A stretch of DNA of 33,591 nucleotides from Niabella sp. GTDB lineage: Bacteria; Bacteroidota; Bacteroidia; Chitinophagales; Chitinophagaceae. Location of the stretch: the NCBI GenBank assembly GCA_017744795.1, contig JAGIAQ010000038.1, positions 1 to 33,591 of the forward strand, read 5' to 3'. The translations under genes and the position numbers were made by a program. Below are positions 22,722 through 30,363 of this stretch, piece after piece (position 1 is the first letter of the stretch; each line of letters opens with the position of its first letter). Below the pieces are notes generated by a model. That model worked only from the letters and a program-made list of their open reading frames with translations. It did no database searches and was not told where the DNA came from.

Positions 22722-22787
22722 TTAAATAGTCAAAATTTACCCATTAAATAGCCAAAATTTACCCATTAAATAATAAAAATTTAATTA
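22722..22787. repeat. Three tandem 22-bp repeats upstream of the AAA ATPase gene
   Basis: Units at 22722-22743 and 22744-22765 both read ttaaatag-y-caaaattta then ccca and differ at one base. A third, diverged unit is at 22766-22787 (ttaaataataaaaattta). The array ends 18 bases before the -33 box of the ATPase gene, which fits a regulator-binding site. Confidence 0.85.
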
Positions 22788-22805
22788 CTTAATAGTTAAA
22801 TATTA

Positions 22806-22837
22806 TTTGTTGATCGGCCGATTATTGAATATCTTTC
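22806..22837 (+). promoter_or_regulatory. Candidate promoter of the AAA/DUF4143 gene
   Basis: TTTG (22806-22809), a 20-base spacer and TATCTTTC (22830-22837) match the Bacteroidota promoter form except for the last base. The distance to the ATG at 22856 is 18 bases. Confidence 0.5.
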
Positions 22838-22855
22838 AGGTAAATTTCGCCGCAT

Positions 22856-24091
22856 ATGTTTCAAAGGTATATGGCCGGTCCGGTAACGGAAGCCTTAACA
22901 GACACCCCGGTAATCCTCATCAATGGTGCACGCCAGACGGGCAAAAGTACTTTTTGCCGCCAGTTGATGGAAGAAGGTATTTTCAGCGGACAAATGATCA
23001 CCCTGGATGACGCAACAATCCTGGGTGCCGCAAAAACAGACCCCACAGGCTTTCTCATTGACCTGGGGCCGCGGGTTATTATTGACGAAATACAACGCGT
23101 GCCTGGACTTCTTTTGTCCATTAAAAAACTGGTAGATGAAAACAGGAAAGAACGCAGGTATATCCTAACCGGCTCAGCAGATGTAATGATGTTGCCGAAA
23201 GTAGCCGATTCATTAGCCGGGCGGATCGAAATTCATAAATTATGGCCCCTATCACAAATCGAATTGTTCGAAAGCCCGTCTGCTTTTCTGCAAACCCTTA
23301 TTACTCCCAACAGTCATTATCAAAGCCGAAAAATAAAATGGGAAGCTATCATCACAGCCATTAAAACCGGGGGCTACCCCGAAGCCGTTCAGCGCAGCAG
23401 CGAGGCCCGCAGAGAACGCTGGTTTGAATCCTACCTCACGGCCATCCTGCAAAAGGACATCCGCGATCTTTCCAATATTGAAGGCCTCTCCCAATTGCCC
23501 AACATTTTGCACCTGATTGCCACAAGGGCCGGCAGCACGGTCAATTTCTCGGATATTGCGCGGTTAGCGGGCATTAAAAACACGACCTTTCAACGCTATA
23601 TGGCTTTATTGGAGCACATCTTCCTGTTGGTAAAGATTCCTGCCTGGACACCTAATAGCGAAGGGCAGTTTGTAAAATCGCCAAAAGTATTGCTGAACGA
23701 TACAGGGATGCTTTGCCACCTGGTGGGAGAAAGCGCTGAGAGCCTCCTCCGTAACAGAACCACTGCCGGGCTGCTTTTTGAAAACTTCGTCACACTGGAG
23801 CTTTTAAAACAGCTAAGCTGGAACAAAATAGCACTGAAAGCCTATCACTTCAGCATACACAGTGGCGCTGAAGTGGACCTGGTGCTGGAAGACAAAAAAA
23901 AGCAACTTTACGGAATTGAAATAAAATCGAAAGCCACGGTAACGGCCGATGATTTTAAAGGATTGAAAAGGCTGGCTGAATTTGCAGGAAAAAAATTCCA
24001 AAGAGGCATTGTGCTTTATACCGGAGACCAGGTTGTAGGCTTCGGGGAGGGATTTCAAGCCGTTCCTGTGGGAAATCTGTTAGGTTCATAA
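22856..24091 (+). CDS. ATP-binding protein, AAA_14 plus DUF4143
   Basis: 411 residues. The N-terminal AAA domain has Walker A in NGARQTGKST (Lys31) and Walker B in RVIIDEIQRVP, followed by YILTGSADVMML (sensor-like). DUF4143 covers about residues 200-380: LQKDIRDLSNIEGLSQLPNIL, an HTH-like ARLAGIKNTTFQRYMALLE, and LLNDTGMLCHLVG. Near the C-terminus HSGAEVDLVLE-x-x-YGIEIKSK has the spacing of a PD-(D/E)xK nuclease fold. These proteins are abundant in many bacteria, often as selfish or toxin-like genes, and have no known function. The gene stands alone and has 22-bp repeats upstream. Confidence 0.88.
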   Translation: MFQRYMAGPVTEALTDTPVILINGARQTGKSTFCRQLMEEGIFSGQMITLDDATILGAAKTDPTGFLIDLGPRVIIDEIQRVPGLLLSIKKLVDENRKERRYILTGSADVMMLPKVADSLAGRIEIHKLWPLSQIELFESPSAFLQTLITPNSHYQSRKIKWEAIITAIKTGGYPEAVQRSSEARRERWFESYLTAILQKDIRDLSNIEGLSQLPNILHLIATRAGSTVNFSDIARLAGIKNTTFQRYMALLEHIFLLVKIPAWTPNSEGQFVKSPKVLLNDTGMLCHLVGESAESLLRNRTTAGLLFENFVTLELLKQLSWNKIALKAYHFSIHSGAEVDLVLEDKKKQLYGIEIKSKATVTADDFKGLKRLAEFAGKKFQRGIVLYTGDQVVGFGEGFQAVPVGNLLGS

Positions 24092-24110
24092 CTTTTCGAC
24101 TATTGTTAAA

Positions 24111-24614
24111 TCAAACATCCTTTTTGTACAGCCAGTACCGTTTCCCTAACCGGGGTTCCAGTTCTTTTATAATTTTAAAACCCATATCCTCATAAAGTGC
24201 CCGGGCGTTGTTCATCAACTCTGATGTGTGCAAAGCGATGGTGTGCTCCCCGCTGTTTCTAGCGTTATCTAAACATTCTTGTGTCAGTCGCCTGCCAATA
24301 CCTTTTCCTTCATACTCCGGGCTAACCGTTAAAAAACGAATATAGCACCAGTCCGCCGGGTAAATATCCGTTGGATGCCCGCTGGAAACCAGGAACACCA
24401 TGCCAATAATTTTGTGCTCCTCCGTTTCACAAACCATACAGGTTGCTGTTTCGAAAAGACGGAGATAGGTATTTTCATCATGAATACTTCGCAATAACTG
24501 CGCGCCATTTTCTTCCGTAAGCTCCTGTTGAAACCGGCCCCAGGAGCTGATCACAAGCTCCCTTATCTGGCGGATATCCTTTATGGTTCCTGTTCGTAAA
24601 TTATAGGCAGTCAT
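24111..24614 (-). CDS. GNAT family N-acetyltransferase
   Basis: 167 residues. GNAT landmarks: the N-terminal IRQIRELVISSWGRF helix, IGMVFLVSSGHP, WCYIRFLTVSPEYEGKGIGRRL with the acetyl-CoA-binding loop (EGKGIG), and ELMNNARALYEDMGFKII. The LGKRYWLYKK end is common in this group. The substrate is unknown. It is divergent from the Pls/PosA-like synthetase gene, sharing the 138-base spacer, and could act on its product or precursor (inference). A second GNAT gene lies on the far side of the synthetase. Confidence 0.87.
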   Translation of the reverse strand: MTAYNLRTGTIKDIRQIRELVISSWGRFQQELTEENGAQLLRSIHDENTYLRLFETATCMVCETEEHKIIGMVFLVSSGHPTDIYPADWCYIRFLTVSPEYEGKGIGRRLTQECLDNARNSGEHTIALHTSELMNNARALYEDMGFKIIKELEPRLGKRYWLYKKDV

Positions 24615-24681
24615 TCTGAAAAATTACTATATTTTCAATATTATTGCTCTTTAAATTTATGAGCGCCCCGTTTGTTGCTAC

Positions 24682-24709
24682 AGATTCTTTAAGAACCTTT
24701 TTAGAATCT
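24682..24709. promoter_or_regulatory. Small inverted repeat in the leader of the synthetase gene
   Basis: agattct (24682-24688) and agaatct (24703-24709) are perfect 7-bp reverse complements, 14 bases apart, in the shared spacer between the GNAT gene and the Pls/PosA-like gene. It could be a transcript hairpin or an operator; no promoter box is clear here. Confidence 0.35.
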
Positions 24710-24752
24710 CTGATTGAAATAAGGCGTCTAACATGCTTAAGAAAGTAACAAT

Positions 24753-27700
24753 ATGTCCGATAGTGTCATTTTAGGAAAGCGCGCGCCGGAATTAATAAAG
24801 GAAGAAACCCTGCCGCAATTGCTTGCCCCTGGCTTTGCCCTTTATAAGAACAAAACGGCATTTATATTTAACGAACAGCAACTTACTTATGCGGAGCTGG
24901 ACAACTGGAGCAACGCGGTAGCTCAATTGCTCCGGGATAATGGCGTGCAGCCGGGCAGTACGGTTGGCGTATGGTACCCGCGCAGCCTGGAGTTGCCGGT
25001 TGTTATTTTAGGCATTTTGAAGGCGGGCGCAGCCTATATTCCATTAGACCGGGAGATGCCCGAAGACCGGGTTAAAACCGTTTTTACGGATATTAATGTG
25101 GCCGCCTATTTTTCGGATACCGACGCCTTCATCCATTGCCGGCCGCTTGCCGTGCCGCAACAGCCTGCAATACCTGTACCCGCAGTGGCCGGTGGCTCCA
25201 CCCCGGACAACTGGGCCTATGTGTTGTTTACATCAGGAAGTACCGGCACGCCCAAGGGGATCCCGATCACCCATCGTAATATTTGCCACCTGATACGGTC
25301 GGAACAGGATGTGATCCATATAAAAGCGACCGATATTGTTTACCAGGGGTTTTCCGTATCCTTTGACATGTGGTGCGAGGAAGTCTGGATCAGCCTGTTT
25401 GCCGGAGCCACGATCTGGATAGCAGACGCAACCACCGTAAAGGCTATTGACGAATTAAGCGAAGTACTGATCCGGAATAAAATAACCATTTTGCATGCCG
25501 TGCCCAGCATCCTGGCCATCATTGATGAAGTGCCGGCCTTGCGGCTGGTGAATTCCGGCGGCGAAGCCTGTACACCGCAGGTAGTGAGCAAATGGGCAAA
25601 ACCGCACCGTACATTTATCAACAGTTACGGTCCAACAGAAACAACGGTTACGTCAAATATGGCGCCAATGCAGGAACAGGCCCCTATCTCCATTGGCCCC
25701 CCGCTGCCTAATTATAACCTGGCTGTCGTTGATGAACAGCTGCACATTGTTCCCCGGGGCGAGCGTGGGGAGCTGATCTTAACCGGACCCGGGGTGAGCA
25801 ACGGCTATTTTAACCTGCCGGATCTTACCCGTCAAAAATTTATACCCAACGCTTTTCCACAACTGCCGGGGAACACGATCTATAAAACCGGGGATGCAGT
25901 AATCATTCATGAAGACGGATTTATTGAATTCCTGGGCCGTTTTGATGACCAGATAAAACTGCGCGGCTATCGCATTGAGCTGGGAGAGATCGAGAGCCGG
26001 CTGAACCAGATCGATGGCGTTTCCGCGGCAGCGGTAGCTGTAAGAAAAGATAGCAACGAGCAGGAGCAACTGGTTGGATACGTGATCTTGAATGAAGGGA
26101 TGCCATTTAATGAAGAAGCGCTGCGGAAACAATTAGCTGCGTTCCTGGCACCTTACATGGTACCTGTAACGATCCTGGAATTAAAAGAAATGCCCCGGAT
26201 GCCCAGTGGCAAGATCAACAGGAAACAGCTGCCCGCACCGCCTGCATTTTTAATTAAAAACAACAGCGAGGCCACTGCGATAATAGATGCATCGGAACCT
26301 GTGGAATCAAAAGTGGAAAAAGTAGTACAGCTTGTTTTCCCTGGAAAAGATATAAACCTGTCGCAGGATTTTTTCACTGATTTGGGCGGCCACTCTTTAT
26401 TGGCAGCCACGCTGGTGTCGCAATTGCGCAAAAAAGCAGCGCTGCCACAGGCATCCTTAAAAGATGTTTACGAACACCGCCCGCTGAGCGCCTTTGCAGC
26501 TACACTAAAAGAAAAAAGCAGGGAAGCTGTGCATGCTACGGAGCCCTTCCGGCGGGTTTCAGGACTTCAGTATTATTTATGCAATATTGCCCAAACCATC
26601 AGCCTGCTGGTTATTTACGGATTATTGGCCGTAGAGATCACGATCCCCTATCTGAGTTATTATTACTTCCAGGTAAATGAGCATTGGGTAGTGGCATTGC
26701 TCAGTGTTATCGGCATTTATCTCATGATCCCGCCGCTTTTCTCAATGATCATCCTTTTAGCAAAATGGCTGGTCATTGGCAAAATAAAAGAAGGCGATTA
26801 TCCACTTTGGGGATGGTATTATTTCCGCTGGTGGCTGTGGAAAGCCATTAAAAGATTGATGCCTGCGGAATTCATTGTAGACACACCGTTGTATCCGCGC
26901 TATCTGCGGGCGCTGGGTGTTAAGGTGCATCCCTCCGCCCAGTTAAGCTTGTTGTCTATTGCTGCGGAAGATCTGGTAACGATTGGGGAGAACGTAAGTA
27001 CCAGCTCCAATTGCTCCATCGATAATGCGGTGGTAGAAAACGGCATGCTGAAGATCCGTAAAGTGCACCTCAAAGCCAATGCATACCTGGGCTCTTCTGC
27101 TATTGTTGAAGGCGATACCCTCATTGAGGAATTCGGGGAGCTGCAGGACCTTAGCAGCCTCCCCAAGGGCAAAACAATCGGCAGGGGCGAGATCTGGAAT
27201 GGCAGTCCGGCCGTTAAAACGAAAACCCTGCCACCCGAACAATTGCAGCAACCCGTTTTGGCCAGCAATGCTAAAAGAAACCGCTACCTGCTGCTGTACC
27301 TGTTCACGTTGTTTATTTTCCCGCTTATTATTGTGGTGCCTTTATCCCCAACCTTATACATTCTCTATTACCAGGATGAAAAAACACCGGGCGATTACAA
27401 TTTTACCTACCTGTGGCAATCTCCCTTCCTGGCATTTTCTTACATCATCATTTTTATTTTGGTGGTGAGTGGCATTTCGCGGTTGCTGCAACGTAGTATG
27501 AAGCCCGGGGTCTATTCTATTTTTAGTTTCACTTATTATAAAAAATGGATCAAGGACCAGCTGATGAGTCTATCGCTGATCGTATTGCATCCGCTGTATG
27601 CAAGCATTTATATTTCCGGCTACTACAGGCTCCTGGGCGCGAAGGTGGGTAAGAACTCCGAAATATCCACAGCCAGCGATGTATCGCATCACTTATTGGA

Positions 27701-28676
27701 GATCGGCAACAACTCGTTTATTGCGGATGCTGTGATACTGGGCGAACATGAAGTGCGCAATGAAGAGCTGATACTGGAAAAAACAATTATAGGCAACAAT
27801 AGTTTCGTGGGTAACAGCGGCCTGGTACCGCAGGGTTATCAACTCGGAGACGATATGCTGATCGGCGTTTTGTCAAAAGCCCCAACTGCAGAGCAATTGG
27901 AACATGCTACTGAAAAAGATTGGATGGGTTCTCCGGCTATCGGTCTTCCGCTCCGGCAAAAAGCAGCCGGATTTGCCGCCGACCGAACCTATGCACCGGG
28001 CTTCGGTATTAAGATCGCGCGCGCAGTTGTGGAAGGATTGCGGATCATACTGCCACAAACCGTTATCATTTCAACAAGTGTATTGTTCATTGCTTATGCC
28101 AGTGATTATATTGAAACGGCCCCGTTGAAACTGGCCTTGTTACTACCCCTGTTTTACCTGGGCTTTATGGGTATTCCGGCCTTCCTGATCACCGTTCTTT
28201 TAAAATGGCTGCTCGTGGGCAAATACAAAAAAACAGCAATGCCCATGTATAGCTTACGGGTGTGGCTCAGCGAGGCCATTACCAGTTTTTATGAAGCATT
28301 GGCTGTTCCCTTTCTGCTGGATATGCTGCGGGGCACTATGTGGCTGCCACTGGCGCTTCGGCTGCTGGGTGTAAAAACAGGGAAGCGGGTATGGCTCAAC
28401 ACCACAGACATAACAGAATACGATATGGTTACCATTAAAGATGAAGCCATGTTAAACGAAGACTGCGGCCCACAAACGCATTTGTTTGAGGACCGGGTAA
28501 TGAAGGTAGGACCTGTTAGTATTGGGAAACAGACCAGTATTGGCGCGCATACGATTATTCTTTACGACAGCGAAGTAGGAAATAATGTTGAAGTGGATGC
28601 GTTATCTTTAATAATGAAGGGCGAACTATTGCCCGATAATACCAGCTGGGGCGGAAGTCCGGTGAAGCCGAAATAA
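24753..28676 (+). CDS. Pls/PosA-type membrane-bound non-ribosomal peptide synthetase
   Basis: 1307 residues. Adenylation domain (about 10-500): YVLFTSGSTGTPKG (core A3, near 158), FDMWCEEVW (A4), SYGPTETT (A5), YKTGD (A7), GRFDDQIKLRGYRIELGEIE (A8) and PSGKINRK with Lys487 (A10). Carrier domain: FFTDLGGHSLLAATL, Ser548 carries phosphopantetheine. After residue 600 come membrane segments (near 612-632, 645-672, 846-872, 890-910, 933-955, 1095-1118, 1125-1152) separating three soluble regions (about 690-845, 960-1085, 1160-1307) with hexapeptide-like repeats. There is no classical condensation or thioesterase domain. This is the plan of epsilon-poly-L-lysine synthetase (1319 residues in Streptomyces) and PosA. 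The expected role is membrane-bound polymerisation of one amino acid by the C-terminal domains. GNAT genes flank it. Confidence 0.9.
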   Translation: MSDSVILGKRAPELIKEETLPQLLAPGFALYKNKTAFIFNEQQLTYAELDNWSNAVAQLLRDNGVQPGSTVGVWYPRSLELPVVILGILKAGAAYIPLDREMPEDRVKTVFTDINVAAYFSDTDAFIHCRPLAVPQQPAIPVPAVAGGSTPDNWAYVLFTSGSTGTPKGIPITHRNICHLIRSEQDVIHIKATDIVYQGFSVSFDMWCEEVWISLFAGATIWIADATTVKAIDELSEVLIRNKITILHAVPSILAIIDEVPALRLVNSGGEACTPQVVSKWAKPHRTFINSYGPTETTVTSNMAPMQEQAPISIGPPLPNYNLAVVDEQLHIVPRGERGELILTGPGVSNGYFNLPDLTRQKFIPNAFPQLPGNTIYKTGDAVIIHEDGFIEFLGRFDDQIKLRGYRIELGEIESRLNQIDGVSAAAVAVRKDSNEQEQLVGYVILNEGMPFNEEALRKQLAAFLAPYMVPVTILELKEMPRMPSGKINRKQLPAPPAFLIKNNSEATAIIDASEPVESKVEKVVQLVFPGKDINLSQDFFTDLGGHSLLAATLVSQLRKKAALPQASLKDVYEHRPLSAFAATLKEKSREAVHATEPFRRVSGLQYYLCNIAQTISLLVIYGLLAVEITIPYLSYYYFQVNEHWVVALLSVIGIYLMIPPLFSMIILLAKWLVIGKIKEGDYPLWGWYYFRWWLWKAIKRLMPAEFIVDTPLYPRYLRALGVKVHPSAQLSLLSIAAEDLVTIGENVSTSSNCSIDNAVVENGMLKIRKVHLKANAYLGSSAIVEGDTLIEEFGELQDLSSLPKGKTIGRGEIWNGSPAVKTKTLPPEQLQQPVLASNAKRNRYLLLYLFTLFIFPLIIVVPLSPTLYILYYQDEKTPGDYNFTYLWQSPFLAFSYIIIFILVVSGISRLLQRSMKPGVYSIFSFTYYKKWIKDQLMSLSLIVLHPLYASIYISGYYRLLGAKVGKNSEISTASDVSHHLLEIGNNSFIADAVILGEHEVRNEELILEKTIIGNNSFVGNSGLVPQGYQLGDDMLIGVLSKAPTAEQLEHATEKDWMGSPAIGLPLRQKAAGFAADRTYAPGFGIKIARAVVEGLRIILPQTVIISTSVLFIAYASDYIETAPLKLALLLPLFYLGFMGIPAFLITVLLKWLLVGKYKKTAMPMYSLRVWLSEAITSFYEALAVPFLLDMLRGTMWLPLALRLLGVKTGKRVWLNTTDITEYDMVTIKDEAMLNEDCGPQTHLFEDRVMKVGPVSIGKQTSIGAHTIILYDSEVGNNVEVDALSLIMKGELLPDNTSWGGSPVKPK

Positions 28677-28699
28677 ACGTATCTGGTCAGCGTTAACCC

Positions 28700-28790
28700 T
28701 ATACTTTAACTTATTCGTGAAACGTCAGAAGACAAACTTGAGCAACTCACGTTTGCTGTTTGCCGTTTTACGTCTATCGATACTATCCGT
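28700..28790. repeat. Degenerate repeat block between the synthetase and GNAT genes
   Basis: Words cgtgaaacgtcagaagacaaac and, in partly inverted form, cacgtttgctgtttgccg and ttttacgtc occur here and could pair loosely. The style is the same as other intergenic repeats in this window. The rest of the 138-base gap is unremarkable. Confidence 0.4.
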
Positions 28791-28814
28791 TACTTTACAA
28801 TTAACATAACACTC

Positions 28815-29306
28815 ATGTCTTCTATTTCAATCAAACGTATTTCTATCGAAAGGAATATTCCTGTTGTTGACGAATTGGTGGGCGCCCTGCATCGGTCTGA
28901 AAAATCACTGAACCCCCGAACAGCCGAATGGAGTACTATTAAAGCCGATTATATCGAACACATGATCGAATGTGAAAAGGATTGCTCTGGAAGTTTCTTT
29001 GCGGCCCTAACGTCGAATGAGGAGGCCGTTGGATTTATTTTCGGTTATGTGGAAGAACAGGATAACAGCAATTTTGAAACCGGTGAAGGCGATGACCTCT
29101 ATGTTTCGGAAGGTTTTGTAAAACCAGAATACCGTAAACAGGGTATCTATTCAATGCTAAACAAAGCTTTTGAGGAGCATTATAAAGACTTTCCGATCCG
29201 CCGCATTTTTCGTTACACACTTTGTACCAATGAGGTGATGCAACAGTGGCTGGCCAACCAGGGTTATCAACCGGTGCGACTGGTGTATGAAAAGTGGTTG
29301 CGCTAA
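28815..29306 (+). CDS. GNAT family N-acetyltransferase
   Basis: 163 residues. The acetyl-CoA loop is in LYVSEGFVKPEYRKQGIYSML, and the AVGFIFGYVEEQ strand and C-terminal MQQWLANQGYQPVRLVYEKWLR are typical GNAT elements. The substrate is unknown. It is on the same strand as the Pls/PosA-like gene, 138 bases after it, with degenerate repeats between, so it may or may not share a transcript. It ends two bases before the end of the oppositely oriented RES toxin gene. Confidence 0.87.
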   Translation: MSSISIKRISIERNIPVVDELVGALHRSEKSLNPRTAEWSTIKADYIEHMIECEKDCSGSFFAALTSNEEAVGFIFGYVEEQDNSNFETGEGDDLYVSEGFVKPEYRKQGIYSMLNKAFEEHYKDFPIRRIFRYTLCTNEVMQQWLANQGYQPVRLVYEKWLR

Positions 29307-29308
29307 AC

Positions 29309-29761
29309 CTAAAGCAGCCGGTCGTCCCAATGAAACACCTCTGCATCTTTTATCTTAACGTGCGTTTCAAATTTTGGATGCCTTGTATTAATAAGAAAGT
29401 TATGTTCCATTGGAATAATTGCAGAAGGAACTTTAAGCAATAACTTCTTTTTTTCGTTATACCAGTCGGAGCCAATCTTTTGCAAGTGCGTGTACGCCGC
29501 TATAGACTGCCAGTTTACAGGTAGGTCGCCGGGCTTTATTTCTTTAATATCAGCGGCCCTTGCGTTGATTTCTATTATAAGTACTTTGTATGATTCATAC
29601 AGCTGAATGCCACTTCTGTGCACCACCAGCTCTAAAGCAGACAATGCCCTGCTGCTACCCGAATAAATAATGAATTCATCTTGTTTATTCCAACGGTTAG
29701 CAACACCCGAGGCCTTCAGACTTTTTGCATACTTAGCTTTTCTGATATTGTACACCAGCAT
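29309..29761 (-). CDS. RES-domain toxin of a RES/Xre toxin-antitoxin pair
   Basis: 150 residues, the usual length. RES landmarks: VYNIRKAKYAKSLKASGVANRWN (Arg23-Trp24-Asn25), FIIYSGSSRALSALE (Tyr33, Glu44), the LPVNW stretch, and PSAIIPMEHNFLINTRHPKF near the end with the conserved Ser. RES toxins resemble ADP-ribosyltransferases and deplete NAD+ in the cell (known for characterised members). It follows the antitoxin gene by two bases, so the pair is co-transcribed with antitoxin first. The region is visibly more AT-rich than the neighbouring genes, suggesting acquisition by transfer. Confidence 0.92.
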   Translation of the reverse strand: MLVYNIRKAKYAKSLKASGVANRWNKQDEFIIYSGSSRALSALELVVHRSGIQLYESYKVLIIEINARAADIKEIKPGDLPVNWQSIAAYTHLQKIGSDWYNEKKKLLLKVPSAIIPMEHNFLINTRHPKFETHVKIKDAEVFHWDDRLL

Positions 29762-29763
29762 TT

Positions 29764-30201
29764 TCAGGCATTTTCACCATACTCAATAGACGTAAGTCTG
29801 TTATCAATAAATTTAATCCCTGAAATAGTGTCTAAAAATTCCATTGGAGCTTTTCCATCCAACAGATAATTTTTAGCCATTAACCAATTCTCAAATTTTT
29901 CAATTGACCCAAATACTTCGTGCCCATGTTTATACAACGAAAGCAGCAAAACAATATGCTCCTTTGTATTGTCCTTCAGTGAAAGATCCTTACTCTTATA
30001 GTTTCTGAACGTTTTTGGAGTAATATTCAACCATTGAGCTATAATTTCATCATTTGCCTGAATCAGGTCATTTAACAAACGAACATACTTATTATCAATA
30101 CGATGGTTCGTTGTGTAATAATAGACCTGCAGATCATCTGATACTAACGGAATGGTTTCGATGATTTCCTGATACCCTTTTTTACTTAGAACGTCTTGCA
30201 T
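29764..30201 (-). CDS. Xre/MbcA/ParS-type antitoxin with DUF2384
   Basis: 145 residues. The middle IIAQWLNITPKTFRNYKSKDLSL is a Xre-like helix-turn-helix, and the C-terminus EVFGSIEKFENWLMAKNYLLDGKAPMEFLDTISGIKFIDNRLTSIEYG is the DUF2384 toxin-binding domain of this antitoxin class. It neutralises the RES protein encoded just downstream and normally represses its own promoter. A TATATTTG box and a 12-bp palindrome are upstream. Confidence 0.92.
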   Translation of the reverse strand: MQDVLSKKGYQEIIETIPLVSDDLQVYYYTTNHRIDNKYVRLLNDLIQANDEIIAQWLNITPKTFRNYKSKDLSLKDNTKEHIVLLLSLYKHGHEVFGSIEKFENWLMAKNYLLDGKAPMEFLDTISGIKFIDNRLTSIEYGENA

Positions 30202-30208
30202 AGCAATT

Positions 30209-30216
30209 CAAATATA
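30209..30216 (-). promoter_or_regulatory. Candidate -7 box (TATATTTG) of the RES/Xre operon
   Basis: TATATTTG on the minus strand matches TAnnTTTG, seven bases before the antitoxin ATG. No TTG at the -33 distance. Confidence 0.5.
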
Positions 30217-30239
30217 CGGAATTTTTACCGTTATAAATA

Positions 30240-30251
30240 GGTAAATTTACC
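30240..30251. promoter_or_regulatory. 12-bp palindrome, candidate antitoxin operator
   Basis: ggtaaatttacc is a perfect palindrome 38 bases upstream of the antitoxin start, near the -33 region. A related half-site, tttttaccg, lies at 30222-30230. Xre-type antitoxins normally bind such sites to autoregulate. Confidence 0.55.
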
Positions 30252-30363
30252 AAATAATTCATCCGCTAAACAGGAAGCGCAACGCCGCTGTACGTGCAAT
30301 TTTCCGGAAGATTATTTTTTATTAACAAAAAAAGCCATAGTTTAGTCAGAAATAAAATGCCCT

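Noticed and set aside
24615..24752. tRNA or riboswitch in the leader of the synthetase gene
   Set aside because: Only a 7-bp inverted repeat is visible; no cloverleaf and no known riboswitch core.
22744..30251. Shared regulator between the 22-bp repeats and the antitoxin palindrome (both contain aatttacc)
   Set aside because: The common word is short and AT-rich, and the surrounding units differ, so chance explains it.
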